DNA of 64,000 nucleotides, taken from positions 372,001-436,000 of the forward strand of contig CAWELH010000010.1 of NCBI GenBank assembly GCA_963809925.1, read 5' to 3'. A program made the position numbers and the translations under genes. Below, one piece after another: positions 1 through 9,037 of this stretch; position 1 is the stretch's first letter, and each line of letters begins with the position of its first letter. Below the pieces are notes generated by a model. The model did not search any database. It was not told the DNA's origin and saw nothing but the letters and a program-made list of their open reading frames with translations. This stretch comes from DASQZK01 sp963809925 (GTDB lineage: Bacteria > Bacteroidota > Bacteroidia > Bacteroidales > GCA-2748055).

Positions 1-1052
1 AGCGGTACAGAGCTTCATTGCTGAACGAAATTCCCGAAGTTGACGGCTTTTTTGGTACAGATGAGCATGAGGCAATACTGAATGCCCTTGGTGGCAGGTA
101 TTATACCGGTATCCTGCAGGAAAGGGTATTAACCACGCCCTCACATTTCGCATACCTTAAGCTTTCAGAGGGTTGTAATCGTCAGTGTGCATTTTGTGCT
201 ATTCCATCGATTCGTGGCAGGCAGGTGTCGCTCCCGATTGAACATCTTGCTGGCGAGACCCGCATACTGGCAGATGCAGGCGTAAAGGAGATCCTGCTGA
301 TTGCCCAGGATCTGACCTCCTATGGTACCGACCTTTATGGGATAAAGGCTCTGCCTGAATTACTGAAAATATTAACAACCATTGAAGGCATTGAGTGGAT
401 ACGAATGCATTACACGTACCCTCTTGGTTTTCCTGCACAGGAGATCATTGAACTCATGAAATCTCATCCCACCCTATGCCGCTACCTGGATATTCCAATT
501 CAGCATGTAAATGATAATATTCTCAAGTCGATGAGAAGGGGTCATGGAAAAAAAGAAATTGAAGATATTATCCGGGCGTTCAGAACCGAAATTCCAGAGA
601 TCGTGCTCAGAACAACCGTGATTACTGGCTTTCCGGGTGAAACTCAGAAAGAGTTTGAGGAACTAAAGGCGTTTGTTGAGGAGACACGCTTCGACCGGCT
701 GGGTGTTTTCACGTATTCGCATGAAGAAAATACACCCGCTGCACTCACTTTCTCCGATACGGTTACGGAACGAACGAAAAGGAAACGGATGGAAGAACTC
801 ATGACCTTACAGGAAAAAATCTCGTATGAAAAAAATCAGGAGAAAATAGGAAAAATCATGAAAGTGATCATCGACGGCAAAGACGCGGCATACTTTACTG
901 GACGTACCGAAGGTGATTCGCCGGAAGTTGATAACGAGGTGCTCATTTCGACCGAAAATGCAGATCTGCATCCGGGACACTTCTATGATATTCGTATTGA
1001 GAGCGCGGGGGAATTTGATTTGTATGGAAGTGTTTCAGAATCAGCATTCTGA
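1..1052 (+). CDS. rimO: Ribosomal protein uS12 methylthiotransferase RimO (5' end outside window)
   Basis: Radical SAM methylthiotransferase that adds a methylthio group to a conserved aspartate of ribosomal protein S12. The reading frame is open to the window edge, and the residues before the first possible start (RYRAS, then LLNEIPEVDGFFGT) match the end of the family's N-terminal MTTase domain, so the gene is cut and the TTG at 18 is not its start. The radical SAM cluster motif CNRQCAFC (CxxxCxxC) is at 175-198, followed by the SAM domain and a C-terminal TRAM domain. The IPEVDGFFGT and IRGRQVSLPIE segments favour RimO over the tRNA enzyme MiaB. It ends at a strong terminator shared with the convergent clpC. 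Confidence 0.93.
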   Translation, partial: RYRASLLNEIPEVDGFFGTDEHEAILNALGGRYYTGILQERVLTTPSHFAYLKLSEGCNRQCAFCAIPSIRGRQVSLPIEHLAGETRILADAGVKEILLIAQDLTSYGTDLYGIKALPELLKILTTIEGIEWIRMHYTYPLGFPAQEIIELMKSHPTLCRYLDIPIQHVNDNILKSMRRGHGKKEIEDIIRAFRTEIPEIVLRTTVITGFPGETQKEFEELKAFVEETRFDRLGVFTYSHEENTPAALTFSDTVTERTKRKRMEELMTLQEKISYEKNQEKIGKIMKVIIDGKDAAYFTGRTEGDSPEVDNEVLISTENADLHPGHFYDIRIESAGEFDLYGSVSESAF

Positions 1053-1080
1053 AGGGATATTCTGTTGGGAAATAAGAATG

Positions 1081-1139
1081 AAAAAAGGCTGCTTCAACAG
1101 GTTAAATACATTTAAAACCCTGTGAAGCAGCCTTTTTTA
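1081..1139. terminator. Bidirectional rho-independent terminator between rimO and clpC
   Basis: AAAAAAGGCTGCTTCA on the left pairs with TGAAGCAGCCTTTTTT on the right, and the stem extends by ACAGG/CCTGT after a one-base bulge. A-runs and T-runs on the two sides give a U-tract in both directions, fitting two convergent genes that end at 1052 and 1147. Confidence 0.9.
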
Positions 1140-1146
1140 TTTTAGA

Positions 1147-3687
1147 TTAAGTATGTTCAGGCTTCTCGCTTGACGTTCTTATTTTTTTTCTCTTTATGAT
1201 CCTGATTTGAATATTCTCACCTTTTTTATCCAGACCGACAGATATCGTATCGCCTTCAGCAACAGAAGCTTTTATTATAGTTTCCGCCATGGGATCTTCG
1301 AGGTATTTCTGGATGGCCCGCTTGAGAGGTCTGGCTCCAAACTGAAGGTCGTACCCTTTCTCGATTACAAAATCCTTTGCCGCAGAAGATATTTTAATCT
1401 CAAAACCAAGACTGTTAACCCGTTCATAAAGTCCTTGAAGTTCAATCTCAATGATTTTATAAATATCATCCTTGGAGAGACTGTTGAACAGAATCACGTC
1501 ATCGATACGATTCAGGAATTCCGGAGCAAAGGCACGTTTTAGTGCTTTTTGGATAATACTTTTTGTATGGTCGTTAGCCAGTTCCTGACGTGCCTTAGTA
1601 TTAAAACCGACACCCTGTCCAAAATCTTTGATCTGACGGGATCCGATATTGGATGTCATAATAACAATGGTATTCCTGAAATCGACTCTTCTCCCAAGAC
1701 TATCGGTAAGCTGGCCTTCATCAAGTACCTGAAGCAGGATATGGAAGACATCGGGATGTGCTTTTTCAATTTCGTCGAGGAGGACGACGCTGTAGGGTCT
1801 TCGCCTGACTTTTTCGGTCAGCTGGCCACCTTCTTCATAACCGATATATCCCGGAGGCGCACCGACGAGCCGCGAAACGGAGAATTTCTCCATATACTCG
1901 CTCATATCGATCCGGATGAGGTTTTCGACACTGTCGAAGAGGTATTGTGCAAGTACTTTCGCCAGTTGTGTCTTACCTACGCCGGTGGGACCGAGGAAGA
2001 TAAAAGTGCCGATAGGTTTGTTGGGGTCTTTGAGGCCGGCTCTGTTTCGCTGGATGGATTTAACCACTTTTTCAATGGCTTCATCCTGGCCGACCACTTT
2101 ACCACGGATTTCATCGCCCATCTTGAGTAACCTGGTACCTTCCGCCTGGGCGATTCTCTGGACGGGGACGCCGGTCATCATGGCAACAACTTCGGCTACT
2201 TTTTCAGCATCAACAATTTCCCTGTTTTTAGCTAGTTCACGTTCCCATTTCACCTTTTCCTGTTCGAGATTTTCGAGCAGTTCTTTTTCCTTATCACGAA
2301 AGCTTGCAGCGCGTTCAAAATTCTGGTTTTTAACAGCGCGAATTTTTTCTTTTTTCGTTTCCTCGATCTCTGCCTCCAGTTTAACGATTTTTTCGGGGAC
2401 AACAATATTTGAGATATGAACCCTTGAGCCGGCTTCATCGAGGGCATCGATAGCTTTGTCGGGAAGGAGTCTGTCACTGATATAACGCTGAGTCAGTTTG
2501 ACGCAGGCATTAATGGCGTCAGGTGTGTAGTAAACGTTATGGTGTTCTTCGTATCTTTCTTTAATATTATTGAGGATCTCAACCGTTTCTTCCATTGAGG
2601 TAGGTTCAACCATCACCTTCTGGAAGCGGCGTTCAAGAGCACCGTCCTTTTCAATATGTTGGCGGTATTCATCGAGGGTTGTCGCCCCGATGCACTGGAT
2701 TTCCCCGCGTGCAAGAGCCGGTTTAAGCATGTTTGCAGCATCGAGAGAACCGGTGGCACCTCCTGCACCGACAATGGTATGGATCTCATCGATAAACAGG
2801 ATAACGTTATTATTTTTTGCCAGTTCATTGAGGATAGCTTTCATTCGCTCCTCAAACTGGCCGCGGTATTTTGTTCCTGCGACGATGGATGCAAGATCGA
2901 GGGTAACCACGCGTTTATCGAAAAGCACTCGGGATACCTTCCTCTGGATAATCCGGTTTGCGAGGCCTTCAGCGATTGCAGATTTGCCTACACCGGGTTC
3001 TCCGATAAGAATGGGGTTGTTCTTCTTACGGCGGCTCAGTATCTGGGCAAGGCGTTCTATCTCAGTTTCCCTCCCGACGATAGGATCGAGGCGACCTTCT
3101 TCAGCAGCCTTCGTAAGATCGATACCAAAATTATCGAGAACCGGAGTGTCCGATGTTTTGGATGCGGCCGAACCGCTCCCAGGTTTCCCTGTACCGAAAG
3201 GTCCGCGTGCATCATCGTCGTCGTCACTGGGGAAATCGGCTTTGTTCTCGAAACTTGTATTTTCCAATTCACTTTTCACTTCATCATACGTGACATTATT
3301 GTCACCGAGAAGTTGCGTTGCATAATTGTTTTCATCTTTAAGAATGGCCAGAAGAAGATGACCGGTATCGATCATGCTGTCTTTCAGGGCACGTGCTTCG
3401 AGGTATACAAGTTTTAATACCCGTTCAGTATTCTTTAAAAGCGGGAGATTGTCAGAATCAGATAAGCTAGATATATTGTCCTGTTTGATATGAATTTCAA
3501 GTTGCTTCTTCAGTTCAAATAAGTCAGCCCCGAGAAGCAGGAGTATATCAATGGCCAGACCCTCCCCATCTCTGAGAATGCCCAGGAAAAGATGCTCAAC
3601 GCTGAGGTGCGTATTTCCCAGACGTACCGCTTCTTCCTTGCTGTAGCTCAAAACATCCTTTATTCTCTGCGAAAATTTTGCGTCCAT
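1147..3687 (-). CDS. clpC: ATP-dependent Clp protease ATP-binding subunit ClpC
   Basis: AAA+ unfoldase that feeds proteins to the ClpP protease, about 846 aa. In order: a double Clp N-terminal repeat (from MDAKFSQRIKDVLSYSKEEA), an acidic linker (DDDDDARG), NBD1 with Walker A GEPGVGKSA, a middle region with a UVR-type segment (NFERAASFRDKEKELLENL), and NBD2 with Walker A GPTGVGKTQ and a ClpB-D2-small-like C-terminus. The frame is open 21 codons further to an ATG at 3750, but a perfect -7 box lies at 3731-3738, inside that extension. The ATG at 3687 has GGAG about nine bases upstream and begins the conserved domain, so I start there. Divergent from gyrA. ClpC-type middle domain rather than ClpB (no long M-domain coiled coil). 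Confidence 0.95.
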   Translation of the reverse strand: MDAKFSQRIKDVLSYSKEEAVRLGNTHLSVEHLFLGILRDGEGLAIDILLLLGADLFELKKQLEIHIKQDNISSLSDSDNLPLLKNTERVLKLVYLEARALKDSMIDTGHLLLAILKDENNYATQLLGDNNVTYDEVKSELENTSFENKADFPSDDDDDARGPFGTGKPGSGSAASKTSDTPVLDNFGIDLTKAAEEGRLDPIVGRETEIERLAQILSRRKKNNPILIGEPGVGKSAIAEGLANRIIQRKVSRVLFDKRVVTLDLASIVAGTKYRGQFEERMKAILNELAKNNNVILFIDEIHTIVGAGGATGSLDAANMLKPALARGEIQCIGATTLDEYRQHIEKDGALERRFQKVMVEPTSMEETVEILNNIKERYEEHHNVYYTPDAINACVKLTQRYISDRLLPDKAIDALDEAGSRVHISNIVVPEKIVKLEAEIEETKKEKIRAVKNQNFERAASFRDKEKELLENLEQEKVKWERELAKNREIVDAEKVAEVVAMMTGVPVQRIAQAEGTRLLKMGDEIRGKVVGQDEAIEKVVKSIQRNRAGLKDPNKPIGTFIFLGPTGVGKTQLAKVLAQYLFDSVENLIRIDMSEYMEKFSVSRLVGAPPGYIGYEEGGQLTEKVRRRPYSVVLLDEIEKAHPDVFHILLQVLDEGQLTDSLGRRVDFRNTIVIMTSNIGSRQIKDFGQGVGFNTKARQELANDHTKSIIQKALKRAFAPEFLNRIDDVILFNSLSKDDIYKIIEIELQGLYERVNSLGFEIKISSAAKDFVIEKGYDLQFGARPLKRAIQKYLEDPMAETIIKASVAEGDTISVGLDKKGENIQIRIIKRKKIRTSSEKPEHT

Positions 3688-3730
3688 AGTGTGTCTCCAA
3701 AAGGTCATATCGAATATACATTTTTCATTG

Positions 3731-3738
3731 CAAATATA
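3731..3738 (-). promoter_or_regulatory. -7 promoter element of clpC
   Basis: The minus strand reads TATATTTG, a perfect match to the Bacteroidota -7 consensus TAnnTTTG. Transcription would begin near 3724, giving a leader of about 37 nt before the chosen clpC start. I see no good -33 TTG at the usual distance. Confidence 0.5.
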
Positions 3739-3894
3739 GCAATAAAACAAATATCATTTATAAACAGTTCAATGTTGATAATTTAGGCCCGGATATGCCC
3801 GTTTTACAGAAGAATTGATTAATTTCGTAGGTCTGGTTTCCAGGCGTTTCCGGAGAGAATTTTATTGTTATTTTGCACTAATTGAAATAGATTT

Positions 3895-6384
3895 ATGGCT
3901 GAAGGAGAAAAGATATTAAAGATCAATATTGAAGAGGAAATGAAATCGGCCTATATCGATTACTCGATGTCGGTTATCGTTTCCAGGGCTCTGCCCGATG
4001 TCAGGGACGGGCTCAAACCCGTACACAGGAGAGTTTTATTCGGAATGCAGGATCTTGGCCTGCAGGCGAACCGCTCATTTAAGAAATCTGCTAGGATCGT
4101 AGGAGAAGTACTTGGTAAGTACCATCCACATGGTGATTCGTCGGTATACGATACGATGGTGCGTATGGCCCAGCCATGGTCCTTGCGCTATCCATTGGTT
4201 GACGGTCAGGGAAACTTTGGCTCCGTTGACGGTGACAGTCCGGCTGCCATGCGATATACCGAGGTCAGGCTTCATCGTATCGCTGAAGCTACGATGGCTG
4301 ATCTGGATAAGAACACCGTTAATTTCCAGCTTAACTTCGATGATTCACTCGAAGAACCCACTGTTCTTCCAACCCGGATCCCATTACTTCTGGTTAACGG
4401 TACATCAGGCATAGCCGTGGGTATGGCTACCAATATGGCGCCCCACAATTTGAGAAATGTGGTGGATGCCACCGTCGCTTATATCGACAATAAGGATATC
4501 ACCATCGAAGAACTAATCCCGATCATTAAGGCCCCTGATTTTCCAACCGGTGGAATCATTTACGGTTACCAGGGCGTGAAGGAAGCGTATGAGACGGGAA
4601 GAGGAAGAGTTGTTGTAAGAGCGAAAACAGAAATCGAAGTCACTGCTTCCGGCAGGGAGACGATCATTGTTAGCGAAATCCCTTACCTTGTCAATAAAGC
4701 TGAGCTGATTAAGAAGATTGCCGACCTTGTAAACGACAAGAAAATTGAAGGCATCTCCTACGTGAATGATGAATCTGACCGCAGTGGCATGCGAATCGTC
4801 ATCATTCTTAAAAAAGATGCAATGGCAAATGTTGTTCTTAATCAATTACTTAAGCATACTCAGCTACAAAATACATTCAATGTTAACAGTATTGCTCTTG
4901 TAAACGGCCGACCGAAAACGCTGAACCTGAGGCAGTTGATCACATACTTCGTAAGTCACCGTCACGATGTAGTTATAAGAAGGACTCAGTACGAACTTGA
5001 TCAGGCAGAAAAAAGAGCGCATATTTTGCAGGGATTGTTGATTGCTCTTGATCATCTCGATGAGGTAATCGCACTGATCAGGGCCTCAAAAACTGTTGAA
5101 GAAGCCAGGGAAGGTCTGATGAAAACCTTTGAACTGTCTGAAATACAGGCGAGAGCAATTCTCGACATGCGCCTCCAGAAGCTGACAGGACTGGAAAGAG
5201 ATAAAATAAGGGAAGAATTTGAAGAACTGCAAAAACAGATCGCATATCTTAATGAAGTACTTGGCAATGAATCGATTCGGATGCAGATCATAAAAGATGA
5301 ATTGCTTGAGGTCCGGGAGAAATTCGGTGATGAGCGCCGTACGGAGATCGTCCCTGATGCTGAAGAATTTAATCCTGAAGATTTTTATGCCGACGACGAC
5401 ATGGTCATTACCATCTCACATCTCGGCTACATCAAGCGTACCCCGCTGAGTGAGTTCAAGACACAGGGCAGGGGAGGCATTGGTTCAAAAGGTAGCACCA
5501 CGAGAGATGAGGACTTTCTGTCTCATATGTACAGTGCCACCATGCATAATACGCTATTGTTCTTTACAGAAAAGGGCAAATGTTTCTGGATGAAGGTGTA
5601 TGAAATACCTGAAGGTACCAGGCAGGCGAAAGGTCGGGCCATGCAGAATATGATCAATCTGGAGCCCGGAGACAGGGTGATGGCTTACCTCAATGTAAAG
5701 AACCTGAAGGATGAGGAATATATCAATAATAACTATATTGTCCTTGTCACACGCCGCGGTATCATTAAAAAGACCTATCTCGAAGCCTATTCCAGGCCCA
5801 GATCTAATGGTATAAATGCCATCAATATCAAGGAGGGTGATTTGCTGTTAGAAGCACTTCTGACGAATGGCAATCATGAGATCGTGCTTGGAGTCCGTTC
5901 CGGCAAGGCCATCCGTTTTCATGAAAGTAAGGTCAGAGCCATCGGCAGAACCGGAGCAGGAGTGAAGGGAGTCAGTTTCTCGAGTCCAAAGGACCATGTG
6001 GTTGGCGTCATATCCATTGAAAATCAGAATAAAGATGTCCTCGTCCTATCCGAAAAAGGATACGGAAAACGATCATCCATTGAGGATTACAGAATTACCA
6101 ACCGTGGAGGGAAAGGTGTCAAAACTATTAATATCACAGCTAAGACGGGCGATCTCATTGGTGTAAAAGCCGTCACTGACGATGACGATGTGATGATAAT
6201 TACACGGAACGGGATCGTCATAAGACAGGCCGTATCCAATATACGAATCATGGGCAGGGCTACACAGGGCGTCAGACTTATCAATCTCAGAAATGGAGAT
6301 GAAATTGCCGCATTGACCCAGGTTCCTTCGCAGATAGAAGAAGTAGAAGTCGATGAAACAAATACAGAAACAACTGAAGACTAG
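3895..6384 (+). CDS. gyrA: DNA gyrase subunit A
   Basis: Breakage-reunion subunit of DNA gyrase, 829 aa. The N-terminal topoisomerase IV/gyrase A domain carries the catalytic tyrosine Y121 in AAMRYTE and the quinolone-resistance region GKYHPHGDSSVYD. S82 and D86 align with E. coli S83 and D87, so both positions are the susceptible residues. The C-terminal beta-pinwheel shows repeated blades (for example LGYIKRTPLSEF and RRGIIKKTYLEAY). The GyrA-box equivalent QGRGGIGSKG at about 523-532 is close to the QRRGGKG consensus and supports gyrase over topoisomerase IV. A short acidic tail ends the protein. It stands alone, with gyrB elsewhere. Confidence 0.96.
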   Translation: MAEGEKILKINIEEEMKSAYIDYSMSVIVSRALPDVRDGLKPVHRRVLFGMQDLGLQANRSFKKSARIVGEVLGKYHPHGDSSVYDTMVRMAQPWSLRYPLVDGQGNFGSVDGDSPAAMRYTEVRLHRIAEATMADLDKNTVNFQLNFDDSLEEPTVLPTRIPLLLVNGTSGIAVGMATNMAPHNLRNVVDATVAYIDNKDITIEELIPIIKAPDFPTGGIIYGYQGVKEAYETGRGRVVVRAKTEIEVTASGRETIIVSEIPYLVNKAELIKKIADLVNDKKIEGISYVNDESDRSGMRIVIILKKDAMANVVLNQLLKHTQLQNTFNVNSIALVNGRPKTLNLRQLITYFVSHRHDVVIRRTQYELDQAEKRAHILQGLLIALDHLDEVIALIRASKTVEEAREGLMKTFELSEIQARAILDMRLQKLTGLERDKIREEFEELQKQIAYLNEVLGNESIRMQIIKDELLEVREKFGDERRTEIVPDAEEFNPEDFYADDDMVITISHLGYIKRTPLSEFKTQGRGGIGSKGSTTRDEDFLSHMYSATMHNTLLFFTEKGKCFWMKVYEIPEGTRQAKGRAMQNMINLEPGDRVMAYLNVKNLKDEEYINNNYIVLVTRRGIIKKTYLEAYSRPRSNGINAINIKEGDLLLEALLTNGNHEIVLGVRSGKAIRFHESKVRAIGRTGAGVKGVSFSSPKDHVVGVISIENQNKDVLVLSEKGYGKRSSIEDYRITNRGGKGVKTINITAKTGDLIGVKAVTDDDDVMIITRNGIVIRQAVSNIRIMGRATQGVRLINLRNGDEIAALTQVPSQIEEVEVDETNTETTED

Positions 6385-6471
6385 TTTGTTAAAGAATGCC
6401 GGCAATTTTGGCATCTTATTTGAACTTTAAATTAAAAATCTTAATTTTAGCGATAAACATTTAAATTGAAT

Positions 6472-7785
6472 ATGATGAAACGCCTATTAACTATTGCATT
6501 ACTTTTCTACGGCTTATCTAACGTTATGGCCCAGGATCAGGTCGTACTTCTGAATTACAATAATCTTCAGAAAAAGCTGGAGAAAAGCAATGAGCAAATC
6601 CAGGATGAGAAAAAGAACGTAAATCCTAAAACTTGGTTTGACAGGGGTAAACTCTTACAGGATATATTCGATATTGATCTCGAATATATTTCTGACGCAA
6701 TGGACCAAAAGATGGTGAAGCTCTATTATAAAGATCCACAGAACATTAAGACGGAAACAGCAGACAGCACTGAAGTAATGGAGATTTATCAATATCCGAG
6801 GATGGATTTTTATTTCAAAAACAACAAGCTGGATCATTGGGTGAGAAAGGAATCAGTCACGGAAAAGCCGCTCGACAAAGCCTTTGACGCGTACCAAAAA
6901 ACTATGAGCCTTGATGAGAAATCGAAATATGAGACCAAGGTAAAAGATCAGCTCCTTTTACTGAAGAAGGAATTTCAACAGGAAGGGATCAACGCCTATT
7001 ATGCAGGTGACAGCAAACAAGCTCTTGTTGACTTTGAAGCCGTATTGAAAATCAATAATATGCAAATGTTTGAAGGCGCCACAGACACTTTAATGGTTCA
7101 GTATGCCGGTATTATCGCCCGTGAAATGGGTGATTATCCGACGGCCATCAAATACTATAAGGAACTCACTGATATGAAGGTCGGCGGACCCAATACTTAC
7201 CTGAATATTAAAAGCGATTACCTGGCGATGGGCGACACCGCACAGGCCATTGCTACCATGGAAAAAGCTGCAGCTGAATACCCGGATTCCTTAAATGTTG
7301 TGGCAAACCTTGTTGACCTTTATATCCGGACAGGTAGAATTGAAGATGGTCTTAAAACTGTTGACGATGCCATCGTAACCAATCCCCAAAAAGCAGAACT
7401 TTATTACTGGAAGGGGAGGCTGTTACTGAATTCGAAAGCTGACGACAGCGTAGACAAGGCTATTGATGCTTACAATAAGGCTCTTGAACGGGATCCAGAC
7501 CTGTATTATGTTTATTACGACCTTGGCCTGATTTATTTCCTTCAGGGACAGGACATCTTTAAACAGGCAGGCATGGAAAAAGACGTTGCCAGACGCGATC
7601 AGATCAATGATGTGGCCGGAAAAAAATACCAGGACGCCATTCCGATGCTGGAAAAAGCACTGAGCCTGAATGATTCAAATACAGATCTGAAAAAAGAAAC
7701 ACTGGATTTGCTGAAAAGGATTTATTATAAAATGCAAATGGAAGATAAGTATAACGATATCGTGAACCAGATTAATAATATGTAA
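6472..7785 (+). CDS. Exported tetratricopeptide-repeat protein
   Basis: About 437 aa with a signal peptide (MMKRLLTIALLFYGLSNVMA, cleavage before QDQ). The rest is mostly helical. The second half has recognisable TPR units, for example AIKYYKELTDMKVGG, AIATMEKAAAEYPDS and AIDAYNKALERDPDLYYVYYDLG. The frame opens at a TTG at 6466, but ATG ATG at 6472/6475 immediately precedes the signal peptide. Such proteins are common periplasmic scaffolds in Bacteroidota. Its partner is not evident: gyrA upstream is only a neighbour, 87 bp away. A likely terminator follows at 7811. Confidence 0.85.
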   Translation: MMKRLLTIALLFYGLSNVMAQDQVVLLNYNNLQKKLEKSNEQIQDEKKNVNPKTWFDRGKLLQDIFDIDLEYISDAMDQKMVKLYYKDPQNIKTETADSTEVMEIYQYPRMDFYFKNNKLDHWVRKESVTEKPLDKAFDAYQKTMSLDEKSKYETKVKDQLLLLKKEFQQEGINAYYAGDSKQALVDFEAVLKINNMQMFEGATDTLMVQYAGIIAREMGDYPTAIKYYKELTDMKVGGPNTYLNIKSDYLAMGDTAQAIATMEKAAAEYPDSLNVVANLVDLYIRTGRIEDGLKTVDDAIVTNPQKAELYYWKGRLLLNSKADDSVDKAIDAYNKALERDPDLYYVYYDLGLIYFLQGQDIFKQAGMEKDVARRDQINDVAGKKYQDAIPMLEKALSLNDSNTDLKKETLDLLKRIYYKMQMEDKYNDIVNQINNM

Positions 7786-7810
7786 ACGATTTTAGTGTAA
7801 ATTAATGAGA

Positions 7811-7840
7811 GGGAAGGTTCTCCGGAGCTTTCCCTTTATT
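7811..7840 (+). terminator. Probable rho-independent terminator after the TPR gene
   Basis: GGGAAGGTTC pairs with GAGCTTTCCC across a four-base loop: ten base pairs including two G-U pairs. It is followed by TTTATT. It lies 25 bp past the stop codon. Confidence 0.55.
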
Positions 7841-8280
7841 AGTTAACATTGTATTTAACATAATATTAATTATGGGACAAGGTGAAATCAAAATGCTCAA
7901 AGAAACACCAAAGACATCGGTCATAGAAATTCAAATCAGGTTAACTCCAAATTACAATTGACATACCTCAGATAAATTCCAGTCGGGAAAGTTTCAAGTC
8001 ACTCATTATAAATTACAAAGATCAATGAAATTTCAACCCGGGAAATCAGTAATTACAATTTCATTGAAGTTCTTAATCACTCGTATCGATTCCTGAGTTA
8101 ACACGTTTAGATTGCGTTATCCGGACTAATCTTTACCCCAGGTCATGAATTTCATCAGGAATTTGAGGATTAGTGCCAGAATTAAACAGATTGGGATCCA
8201 ATTTACAGAGGTAAAGATTTAACCCGAAGCACTTTTCAGTAGCCAGGAATTTTGTAACTTATCATGTTTTTGTATTTATC
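7841..8280. other. Intergenic region without a gene, with one inverted repeat
   Basis: I find no supportable reading frame in these 440 bp. The visible structure is a perfect 11-bp inverted repeat, TCAATGAAATT (8022-8032) and AATTTCATTGA (8057-8067), separated by 24 bp. It lies some 215 bp upstream of the two-component promoter. It could be a remnant of a terminator or a protein site. No T-run follows. Confidence 0.4.
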
Positions 8281-8314
8281 GTGATACTTTCGTGATAGTT
8301 TTCCTTTACTTTTC
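8281..8314 (+). promoter_or_regulatory. Direct-repeat operator and -7-like box of the two-component operon
   Basis: GTGATA occurs at 8281 and 8292, exactly 11 bp apart, the usual spacing for OmpR/PhoB-family dimers. Nine bases after the second copy comes TACTTTTC (8307-8314), a -7 box with one mismatch. The lipoprotein gene at 10843 has the same arrangement with the same spacings, which suggests that this regulator controls both. Confidence 0.55.
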
Positions 8315-8331
8315 AGCTAAAATTATTGAAC

Positions 8332-9033
8332 ATGAAGCGCGTACTAGTCATTGAAGACGACCATGACATTGTCGACCTCCTTACCATCCACCTGAAAGAT
8401 ATGAATTGCGAAGTTGAAGTAGCCTACGATGGTGCCGAAGGCCAAAAACGAGCCCTAGAGAACCGTTATGACCTGATTATCATGGACATCATGCTCCCTT
8501 ACATCGATGGAAATACCATCACTCAAAAAATCAGGGCCTTTGACGTCTATACGCCGGTCCTGATGCTCACTGCCAAAACAGAAGAAATCGATAAAGTCCT
8601 TGGTCTTGAATCCGGTGCAGATGATTACTTAACCAAACCCTTTGGTATCAGGGAGTTCATTGCCCGCGTTAAAGCGATCTTCCGACGGAGTGAACAGGAT
8701 GAAAACCTGAAATCTAAAGCAAAGTTGCAAAACATCACTGCCGGAATTCTGAAAATAGACGTTGGTAAACGTAAAGTCACACTTGATGAAGACAGAATTG
8801 AACTAACACCTAAGGAATTTGATCTTCTTATGCTTCTGGCCGGAAATCCTGGCAGAAGCTATTCACGCGACCAGCTTCTAAGTGAAGTCTGGGGGTACGA
8901 ATTTGCCGGTTATGAACATACGGTCAATTCACACATCAACAGACTTAGATCAAAGATTGAGCCCGATATTTCAAATCCTGTGTATATTCTTACAACCTGG
9001 GGTGTCGGTTACCGCTTTAATGATGAACTATAA
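8332..9033 (+). CDS. OmpR/PhoB-family response regulator
   Basis: About 233 aa. The N-terminal receiver has the acidic pocket E8-D9-D10, phospho-acceptor D52 in LIIMDIMLP, the conserved threonine in MLTAKT and the lysine in YLTKPFG. The C-terminal winged-helix DNA-binding domain has typical motifs (ELTPKEFDLLMLLAGNPG and VNSHINRLRSKIE, ending GVGYRFN). The frame opens at TTG 8326, but ATG 8332 begins the receiver directly. The stop at 9033 lies just before or inside the start of the kinase gene, so the two are co-translated. The promoter carries a pair of GTGATA repeats expected to bind this kind of protein, so autoregulation is likely. Confidence 0.95.
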   Translation: MKRVLVIEDDHDIVDLLTIHLKDMNCEVEVAYDGAEGQKRALENRYDLIIMDIMLPYIDGNTITQKIRAFDVYTPVLMLTAKTEEIDKVLGLESGADDYLTKPFGIREFIARVKAIFRRSEQDENLKSKAKLQNITAGILKIDVGKRKVTLDEDRIELTPKEFDLLMLLAGNPGRSYSRDQLLSEVWGYEFAGYEHTVNSHINRLRSKIEPDISNPVYILTTWGVGYRFNDEL

Positions 9034-9037
9034 AACC

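Noticed and set aside
2570..3417. Two plus-strand frames of about 250 codons inside clpC
   Set aside because: Both lie antisense to the conserved ClpC ATPase domains. Their translations have no recognisable motifs and arise from the codon bias of clpC.
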